Below the pieces are notes generated by a model, which was not told where the DNA came from, ran no database searches, and saw nothing but the letters and a program-made list of their open reading frames with translations. This document shows positions 1 to 4,657 of a DNA stretch of 7,122 bases, piece after piece. Numbering within the stretch: the stretch's first letter is position 1; each line of letters begins with the position of its first letter. This stretch comes from Dehalococcoidales bacterium (GTDB lineage: Bacteria > Chloroflexota > Dehalococcoidia > Dehalococcoidales > ARS1013), in assembly GCA_002690375.1 (NCBI GenBank), contig NZEH01000033.1, forward strand, positions 24,470-31,591, read 5' to 3'. Position numbers and translations under genes: made by a program.

Positions 1-225
1 AAAAAAATACTGGGTGCCGATATATGTTTGGCAGATACCGGCATCGCTGGACCTGATGGTGCTACCCTAGGGAAGCCAGTAGGACTGTTCTACATTGGCT
101 TATCACACAATGGTGGAACCTATAGCCGGAGACACTGCTTTGAGGAAAACCGAGACCAAAATAAATACCTAGCTGCTTTGGCTGCCTTGTCTTGGTTAAA
201 AGAGTATCTAATAAGCTTAAAATAG
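1..225 (+). CDS. CinA/PncC C-terminal domain, nicotinamide-nucleotide amidase (partial, 5' end outside window)
   Basis: Frame 1 is open from the first base to a TAG at 223-225, giving the last 74 residues. The signature TGIAGPDGATLGKPVGL, followed by FYIGLSHNGG and a closing RDQNKYLAALAALSWL helix, matches the C-terminal CinA domain (PncC). In that family the domain hydrolyses nicotinamide mononucleotide to nicotinate mononucleotide and ammonia, a pyridine-nucleotide recycling step in the cytoplasm. The family usually reads GPGGGTxxKPVG; here it is GPDGATLGKPVG, a mild variation. Because the beginning is missing, the sequence cannot show whether this is a full CinA with its N-terminal COG1058 domain or a stand-alone PncC, so I give no symbol. 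A TTG at 28 lies inside the conserved domain and is not the real start. The Nudix gene follows after 26 bases on the same strand, suggesting one transcript. Confidence 0.85.
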   Translation, partial: KKILGADICLADTGIAGPDGATLGKPVGLFYIGLSHNGGTYSRRHCFEENRDQNKYLAALAALSWLKEYLISLK

Positions 226-251
226 CTCTTAGGATATGAATGGGGGCATAG

Positions 252-671
252 TTGATAAATGTACCATCTGAAAGATATGTCGTTACCTGCTTTCTTAAGT
301 TTGGGGCTAAGATACTGATCCTTCGTCGCAGTGAGCTGGTGGGCAGTTTCCGGGGGAAATGGGCCGGCGTTAGTGGTTATATGCAGACTACTGCTGGTGA
401 ACAAGCCTTGATAGAGATAGAAGAGGAGACTAGCCTGTGCCAAGAAGATCTTAAACTATCCAAGCGGGGCAAACCGCTTGAGGTTCATGATGATGAAGCT
501 GGTGTTAAATGGGTGATTCATCCATTTCTGTTTCAGATAAAAGAGCCGGGCAAAATCAAGCTTGACTGGGAGCATAAAGAGATAAGGTGGATAAATCCAG
601 AGGATATTAATACCTATGAGACGGTGCCTATGCTTGGGAAGGTACTGGCCAGAGTATATGATACTGGCTGA
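252..671 (+). CDS. Nudix hydrolase with a shortened, divergent Nudix box
   Basis: This 139-residue cytoplasmic protein has the Nudix layout: a first strand RYVVTCFLKFGAKILILRRS (residues 8-27), WAGVSGY (38-43), a Nudix-like helix at 42-62, and a late EHKEIRWINPEDI segment (107-119). Nudix enzymes cleave nucleoside diphosphates linked to another group; the substrate cannot be read here. The box retains the three glutamates of REUxEE (Glu55, Glu58, Glu59), which bind metal in known members. The usual arginine is Ile54, the late glycine is Ser61, and the loop before the helix is about two residues shorter than the 23-residue standard, so the first box glutamate has no clear counterpart. The TTG start is supported because an in-frame TAG ends just before it (249-251), GGGGG at 242-246 gives a Shine-Dalgarno five bases upstream, and no ATG or GTG occurs before the first conserved strand. 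It is probably co-transcribed with the cinA-like gene. Confidence 0.85.
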   Translation: MINVPSERYVVTCFLKFGAKILILRRSELVGSFRGKWAGVSGYMQTTAGEQALIEIEEETSLCQEDLKLSKRGKPLEVHDDEAGVKWVIHPFLFQIKEPGKIKLDWEHKEIRWINPEDINTYETVPMLGKVLARVYDTG

Positions 672-941
672 CTTAGAATGATCTGTCGAAAAGGAATAAA
701 AATCTGAGATTGCGCTCTCACTATTTCCCAATAATTTCTGATACAACATAAACCCTAAGTATTCTTGTCCGTTGCTCATTGTTTTGAAGGAGAGAAAAGC
801 TAATGGGGGCGAGATAGATGATGATTTAGAAAGGTTTTTGCCATGTTCTTTTCCCATCCTCCCACCCTATAACCTGATTGCCGTTGTTCCCTCATCAATG
901 CTATACTCCTTTCATATATCAGGGGCTAGAAAGTAATTTAT
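672..941. other. Non-coding spacer between the Nudix gene and rph
   Basis: These 270 bases hold no gene that I can support. A minus-strand frame is open across part of the spacer, but it continues into the Nudix gene, lacks a recognisable domain, and is best treated as chance. A weak 5-bp hairpin (705-709 with 716-720) follows the Nudix stop but has no T-run, so I do not call it a terminator. The only interpretable element is the candidate rph promoter near the right end. Confidence 0.5.
878..907 (+). promoter_or_regulatory. Candidate sigma-70-type promoter for rph
   Basis: TTGCCG at 878-883 (four of six matches to TTGACA) and TATACT at 902-907 (five of six to TATAAT) are separated by 18 bases. 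Transcription would start near 914, giving a leader of about 28 bases before the rph ATG. The position suits rph, which lies 270 bases from the preceding gene and so probably has its own promoter. This rests on sequence match only. Confidence 0.45.
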
Positions 942-1673
942 ATGAAAAGAATTGATGGGCGTGCTTATGATGAGTTGAGACCGGTACGCATAACTCCCGG
1001 AGTCCAGAGCTTTGCTGAAGGATCGGCACTGATAGAGTTGGGCAAAACACAGGTAATCTGTTCGGCGAGTGTTGAAGAAAGGGTGCCTTATTTTTTAAGG
1101 GAGAGTGGCAGCGGCTGGATTACTGCCGAATACGCTATGCTACCCCGGGCCACTGTTACCCGTACCCGCAGGGACTCGTCGCTGGGTAGAATCGCTGGTA
1201 GGAGTCATGAAATTCAGCGTCTTATAGGACGTTCGCTACGGGCAATAACTGACCTTGACGAGTTGGGAGAGAGGACTTTAATGATCGATTGCGATGTCTT
1301 ACAGGCGGATGGGGGCACCAGAACAGCAGCCATTACCGGTGCTTATGTCGCCTTGTATCAGGCTGTGCAAACACTGGCCAATATGGGCATAATATCATCT
1401 ATACCTTTAAAAAGCGCCGTAGCCGCCACCAGCGTTGGCATAGTTGGGAGCTACATACTGCTTGACTTGTGCTACGATGAAGATTCTTCGGCTGAGGCTG
1501 ACTTTAATATGGTAATGACCAGCAAGGGTGAATTTGTTGAGGTTCAGGGTACAGCTGAAAGTAAGCCCTTTTCTAAGGAAACCATTGACTCTGTGCTGGC
1601 TCTGGCAGAAAAGGGCACCAGGCAATTATTTCAAGCTCAGCAGGTTGTCCTAGAATCATTAAAGACTCATTAA
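942..1673 (+). CDS. rph: Ribonuclease PH
   Basis: RNase PH is a cytoplasmic phosphate-dependent 3'-5' exoribonuclease that trims tRNA precursors and other structured RNA 3' ends, releasing nucleoside diphosphates. The 243-residue protein is of family length (about 240). It opens with the family signature [13 protein letters not shown] (5-17), followed by [17 protein letters not shown] (55-71), the [16 protein letters not shown] segment with its phosphate-binding arginine (85-100), [19 protein letters not shown] (117-135) with the phosphate-site Gly-Thr-Arg at 125-127, and a [19 protein letters not shown] block (175-193) bearing the acidic active-site residues. EVQGTAE (200-206) closes the core. 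The ATG at 942 is the first possible start, since an in-frame TAG lies at 927-929, and the conserved N-terminus begins at once. Its Shine-Dalgarno is weak (AGAAAG, 928-933). The rdgB/NTP pyrophosphatase gene that often follows rph is absent; proA converges on it instead. Confidence 0.97.
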   Translation: MKRIDGRAYDELRPVRITPGVQSFAEGSALIELGKTQVICSASVEERVPYFLRESGSGWITAEYAMLPRATVTRTRRDSSLGRIAGRSHEIQRLIGRSLRAITDLDELGERTLMIDCDVLQADGGTRTAAITGAYVALYQAVQTLANMGIISSIPLKSAVAATSVGIVGSYILLDLCYDEDSSAEADFNMVMTSKGEFVEVQGTAESKPFSKETIDSVLALAEKGTRQLFQAQQVVLESLKTH

Positions 1674-1678
1674 GGTAA

Positions 1679-2953
1679 TTAAGGCCTGACATGCCCACTA
1701 CCGAAAATGAGCCACTTATAGGAAGTCATCTCTTTTAAACCTAGTGGACCACGGGCATGCATCTTCTGAGTGCTGATGCCCACCTCTGCCCCGAGACCAA
1801 ACTGACTGCCATCGGTAAAGCGGGTGCTGGCATTAACATAGACACAGGCGGCATCAACTTCATTTAGAAAGCGCATAGCAGTACTGTAGTCTTGGGCAAC
1901 AATAGCTTCAGAATGCCCCGAACCATAGTCTTCAATATGACCAATAGCCTCATCTAGAGAGCGAACTATTTTTACCGCGGCTACCAGTGACAGGAACTCC
2001 TTGCCCCAGTCATCTCCTGTGGCTGGGACTAGTTTTAATGAGGGCATTGATTTGAGAATAGAAAGCGCTCGTTTATCACAGTGCATTTCTACATCAGCCT
2101 TGACCCACTCTGTTGCCACTAATGGCAGGTAGGCTTCAGCAATATTAGTGTGAATCAGAAGCGTATCCAAGGCATTGCAAACCGTGGGTCGTTGCACCTT
2201 GGCGTTATAGGCAATGGCAACTGCTTTAGCCAAATCGGCGCTCTCGTCAACATAGGTATGACAGACACCAATACCTCCGGCGACCACTGGCATAGCCGCC
2301 TTTTCCTTAATAAATTTTATTAGTCCGGCTCCACCGCGGGGTATTATCAGGTCAATAATATCGCTCATGGTGAGCATATAAGCTACCAACGTTCGGTCGG
2401 TATTCTCAATAAACTGGACGGCTCCATTGGGCATACCAGCCCTTGTCGCCGCCCCTTGAACTACTTTGGCCAGAGCACTGTTGGAGTTAACTGCTTCCTT
2501 CCCGCCTCTTAGGATAAGGGCATTACCCGATTTTAGGCACAGGCTGGAAATGTCTATGGTGACATTGGGGCGGCTCTCGTAGATGGCTCCGATTACCCCT
2601 AAAGGCACTCGTTTTCTGCCTATCAGCAGACCATTGGGCAGGGTGCGCATATCAAATACCTCACCCACCGGGTCGGGGAGGGTGGCTACTGCCAGCACAT
2701 CTTGAGCAATAGATTCGAGGCGTTCGGAGGTTAAAAGCAGGCGGTCAAGCATAGCTGCCGTCATATCTGCTTTCTCAGCTTCTTGTTGGTCAATCTGATT
2801 GGCAGCTAGTATTTCATCCCTTTTGGCAATAAGGTCATTAGCGATATTAGTTAGAGCTTTATTCTTTACCTCAGTTGAGAGATAAGCCATATGTCGGGAA
2901 ATCGCCTTAGCTGTCCTACCCTTTTCTTCCAGTTCATTTATTACTGATTTCAT
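1679..2953 (-). CDS. proA: Glutamate-5-semialdehyde dehydrogenase (gamma-glutamyl phosphate reductase)
   Basis: ProA reduces gamma-glutamyl phosphate to glutamate-5-semialdehyde with NADPH, the second step of proline synthesis, and acts with ProB in the cytoplasm. The 424-residue protein matches the usual length of about 415-420. Visible motifs are VPLGVIGAIYESRPNVTID (116-134), LILRGGKEA (146-154), the IPRGGAGLI segment (204-212), GGIGVCHTYVDESAD (226-240), the catalytic cysteine in QRPTVCNALDTLL (Cys259), and the C-terminal GLGAEVGISTQKMHARGPLG (386-405). No key residue is missing. The ATG at 2951-2953 is preceded by GAAGGGG (2961-2967 on the complement), seven bases away. It is the last gene of the proline block, 164 bases behind the small unknown gene, and an internal promoter lies just upstream. 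Its stop codon is five bases from that of rph, on the opposite strand. Confidence 0.97.
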   Translation of the reverse strand: MKSVINELEEKGRTAKAISRHMAYLSTEVKNKALTNIANDLIAKRDEILAANQIDQQEAEKADMTAAMLDRLLLTSERLESIAQDVLAVATLPDPVGEVFDMRTLPNGLLIGRKRVPLGVIGAIYESRPNVTIDISSLCLKSGNALILRGGKEAVNSNSALAKVVQGAATRAGMPNGAVQFIENTDRTLVAYMLTMSDIIDLIIPRGGAGLIKFIKEKAAMPVVAGGIGVCHTYVDESADLAKAVAIAYNAKVQRPTVCNALDTLLIHTNIAEAYLPLVATEWVKADVEMHCDKRALSILKSMPSLKLVPATGDDWGKEFLSLVAAVKIVRSLDEAIGHIEDYGSGHSEAIVAQDYSTAMRFLNEVDAACVYVNASTRFTDGSQFGLGAEVGISTQKMHARGPLGLKEMTSYKWLIFGSGHVRP

Positions 2954-2975
2954 AGTAAAGCCCCTTCAGTCTAGC

Positions 2976-3004
2976 CTTATATCTTTGCGGTGAAGCAATC
3001 TCAA
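2976..3004 (-). promoter_or_regulatory. Candidate internal promoter for proA
   Basis: Reading the minus strand, TTGAGA (2999-3004; five of six to TTGACA) is followed after exactly 17 bases by TATAAG (2976-2981; five of six to TATAAT). Transcription would begin near 2969, about 16 bases ahead of the proA ATG and just before its Shine-Dalgarno. It lies downstream of the palindromic repeat, so proA could be expressed independently of proB and the small gene. No transcript data are available. Confidence 0.55.
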
Positions 3005-3047
3005 GAGATAATACAGCTTTTCATTTGGTAACCCCATCCCCTTACCC

Positions 3048-3069
3048 TCTTCCCCTTGGGAGGGGAAGA
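3048..3069. repeat. Perfect 9-bp palindromic hairpin, probably part of a dispersed intergenic repeat
   Basis: TCTTCCCCT (3048-3056) and its exact reverse complement AGGGGAAGA (3061-3069) flank a four-base loop, TGGG. The left flank is a run of C-rich blocks (3031-3047) and the right flank contains TTTTGAGAGAGG (3071-3082). This composition is typical of short palindromic repeats scattered between genes in many bacterial genomes. On the minus-strand mRNA the stem would be followed by a G-rich tract without a U-run, so it is not a standard intrinsic terminator. It could still stabilise the 3' end of the upstream message or reduce read-through to proA. Membership of a repeat family is inferred, since only one copy is in the window. 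Confidence 0.55.
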
Positions 3070-3117
3070 ATTTTGAGAGAGGTTTTGTCCTATATGACTC
3101 CCTGCTTACTTTGCTCC

Positions 3118-3384
3118 CTATTTCAGTGGTCCGGTTCCCCTAAAATGATAGCAATAGAGTGGAAGGAACCCCTGCACTGCCTTATTAACCTTCTTTTTTA
3201 GAGAGCACCGGCCTCTTCGTCCATCCACCGATTCAATAATAAATCCGTCACCGCCTTTAAGGCGCTGGTATTCGGTAAGAGTTAACTCACCCCACCAGTT
3301 CTGTGGAGACTCATCATAGAATCGGTATTCAATTTCGGCTTGGAATTGTTCATCATAAGAGCTGTAGAGTTTACCAATAGCCAT
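3118..3384 (-). CDS. Small protein of unknown function inside the proBA operon
   Basis: I do not recognise the family with certainty. The 88-residue product has no signal peptide, membrane helix or cysteine/histidine metal motif. It is rich in aromatic residues and likely beta-strand segments: LYSSYDEQFQAEIEYRFY (6-23), NWWGELTLTEYQRL (29-42), a turn with GGDGFIIESVDGRRGRCSLKK (44-64), and a C-terminal LYCYHFRGTGPL stretch (76-87). This suggests a compact, basic, soluble beta-rich fold, possibly of SH3 or PilZ-like size. It is probably a real gene: the ATG at 3382-3384 follows a strong AAAGGGG Shine-Dalgarno six bases upstream, it starts 14 bases after the proB stop on the same strand, and the reading frame fills most of the proB-proA gap. 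The spacing implies translation from the proB message. Whether it has any role in proline metabolism is unknown. Confidence 0.75.
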   Translation of the reverse strand: MAIGKLYSSYDEQFQAEIEYRFYDESPQNWWGELTLTEYQRLKGGDGFIIESVDGRRGRCSLKKKVNKAVQGFLPLYCYHFRGTGPLK

Positions 3385-3398
3385 TATGTACCCCTTTG

Positions 3399-4526
3399 TT
3401 AAAGTATTACCAAGTTATTTCGATGCACTACTTCAGAGCCATAGTCATAGCCAAGTAGAGAGACTATTTGCTCGGAGTGAGCCCCTTTAATAGCCTCTAT
3501 AGCGGCTGAGCTATAGTTGGTTATACCACAGCCAAGGTGAGAGCTGCCAGTGTCATAGATATTGACTATATCACCCCGCTCACAGTTACCTTCAACACTT
3601 TTGATTCCGGCAGCCAGCAGGCTTCGCTTCTGCTTTTTCAGCGCTATGGCGGCTCCAGTATCTACGTGCAACTTGCCTCTAGAGCAAAGACCGCTGAGCA
3701 TCCAGCGTTTACGGCTCTCAAGCTTAGAGGAAGTTGGCAAAAAATGAGTGCCGATAGCCTCGCCGGCAGCCAGCCGCAAAATAGCATCCGGCTCATTGCC
3801 ATTAGCGATAACCACTGTTATTCCGGAGGCAGTTGCCATCTTAGCGGCTTCTATCTTGGTAGCCATGCCGCCAGTACCCATCTGGTTGGGTGTATCTGCT
3901 GCCAGACGCTCAATTTCAGCATCTATTACCTCCACCTGTGGGATAAGTCTAGCAGCAGGATTTTGCTGTGGGTCAGCGGTATATAGCCCTGCGGTATCGG
4001 TGAGCATTATTAAGAGGTCAGCATCAACCAGATTGGCTACCATGGCTGATAGATTATCATTATCGCCAAACTTGGCCTCCTGAATCTCGTCCACCGCCAC
4101 CACGTCATTCTCATTAACGATACAGAGCACACTGAGCTCCAGAAGGGCTAGCAAGGTGTTGCGAGCATTTAAGTAACCGGCTCGGTCAGCAAGGTCAGCC
4201 TTGGCAAGTAGAGCCTGAGCCACGGTAATACCGTACTGATTAAGTAGTTGCTCGTAAGCCTGCATCAGGTGACTCTGCCCCACCGAAGCCAGTACCTGCT
4301 TATAGGGGATACCCTTAAACTTTTTGATCAGTCCCAGTTTATGTCTGCCAGCGGCTATGGCTCCGGAAGAGACGATTAGTAGTTCCAGTCCCTGTTGGTG
4401 AAGTTGTGCCACCTGGGTAACTAATTTTGACATAACGGCATGGTCCAGCTGCCCAGTATTGCTAGTGAGTAGATTGGTACCAAGCTTAGCCACTATGCGG
4501 TGATAGGGCAAAGATGATTTGTTCAT
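3399..4526 (-). CDS. proB: Glutamate 5-kinase (AAK kinase plus PUA domain)
   Basis: ProB phosphorylates L-glutamate with ATP to gamma-glutamyl phosphate, the first and usually proline-inhibited step of proline synthesis. The 375 residues comprise an amino-acid-kinase domain (about 8-260) and a C-terminal PUA domain (about 283-365), as in bacterial ProB. Kinase motifs include VAKLGTNLLT (12-21), VSSGAIAAG (52-60), VNENDVVAVDE (137-147), FGDNDNLSA (153-161), LTDTAGLYTADP (175-186) and MGTGGMATKIEAA (216-228). The PUA part shows SRGKLHVDTGAA and a GDIVNIYD strand. The ATG at 4524-4526 stands just ahead of the conserved first strand. Its Shine-Dalgarno is poor, which agrees with the very short leader of about 20 bases predicted from the upstream promoter. 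That leader is too short for a T-box or attenuator, so control probably acts at the promoter and by feedback on the enzyme. It is the first gene of the proline operon. Confidence 0.97.
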   Translation of the reverse strand: MNKSSLPYHRIVAKLGTNLLTSNTGQLDHAVMSKLVTQVAQLHQQGLELLIVSSGAIAAGRHKLGLIKKFKGIPYKQVLASVGQSHLMQAYEQLLNQYGITVAQALLAKADLADRAGYLNARNTLLALLELSVLCIVNENDVVAVDEIQEAKFGDNDNLSAMVANLVDADLLIMLTDTAGLYTADPQQNPAARLIPQVEVIDAEIERLAADTPNQMGTGGMATKIEAAKMATASGITVVIANGNEPDAILRLAAGEAIGTHFLPTSSKLESRKRWMLSGLCSRGKLHVDTGAAIALKKQKRSLLAAGIKSVEGNCERGDIVNIYDTGSSHLGCGITNYSSAAIEAIKGAHSEQIVSLLGYDYGSEVVHRNNLVIL

Positions 4527-4553
4527 TTTCTATCTGCCAAAGTAATCTAATCC

Positions 4554-4582
4554 ATTATAACAAGGCAGGTAAAATTGGACAA
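4554..4582 (-). promoter_or_regulatory. Candidate proB operon promoter
   Basis: On the minus strand, TTGTCC (4577-4582; four of six to TTGACA) is followed after exactly 17 bases by a perfect TATAAT (4554-4559). Transcription would start near 4547, leaving a leader of about 20 bases before proB. Its -35 element shares bases 4577-4580 with the -35 candidate of the divergent mfd promoter. Confidence 0.65.
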
Positions 4583-4603
4583 GGAGGTAGGTTGTGTTAA
4601 ACT
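4575..4603 (+). promoter_or_regulatory. Candidate mfd promoter
   Basis: TTGGAC (4575-4580) and TAAACT (4598-4603; four of six to TATAAT) are separated by 17 bases. The start would lie near 4610, giving a leader of about 48 bases that begins at the hairpin described next. The -35 match is modest, so this is weaker than the opposing proB promoter, but its position is suitable and no better pair is present in the spacer. Confidence 0.4.
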
Positions 4604-4610
4604 TTACTTT

Positions 4611-4638
4611 TAGGGCTAGTCCGTCTCGGCTAGTCCTA
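4611..4638 (+). promoter_or_regulatory. RNA hairpin and direct repeat in the mfd leader
   Basis: Bases 4611-4621 can pair with 4628-4638 in the mfd transcript, forming eleven consecutive pairs (nine Watson-Crick, two G-U) around the six-base loop CGUCUC. The same stretch contains the nine-base direct repeat GGCTAGTCC at 4614-4622 and 4628-4636, each copy centred on the palindrome CTAG. There is no U-run after the stem, so it is not an intrinsic terminator. It ends nine bases before the mfd Shine-Dalgarno. It could be an RNA stability or translation element, or a DNA operator with two half-sites. Confidence 0.45.
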
Positions 4639-4657
4639 GAGGTGTTTGGGGAAGAAG

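Noticed and set aside
120..443. Minus-strand open frame of 107 codons opposite the cinA-like and Nudix genes
   Set aside because: It lies antisense to two well-supported coding regions and resembles no known family; a shadow frame.
705..720. Short hairpin after the Nudix gene as a possible terminator
   Set aside because: The stem is only five base pairs and is not followed by a T-run.
456..857. Minus-strand open frame of 133 codons covering the spacer before rph
   Set aside because: It overlaps the Nudix gene antisense over about half its length, shows no recognisable domain and has no convincing ribosome site. The spacer is more simply non-coding.
3537..4083. Several plus-strand open frames inside proB
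   Set aside because: They are antisense to a fully intact proB, are low in complexity (Ala/Ser rich) and match no family.
4527..4553. T-box or proline riboswitch/attenuator ahead of proB
   Set aside because: The predicted leader is only about 20 bases, too short for such an element, and no leader peptide or specifier-loop features are visible.
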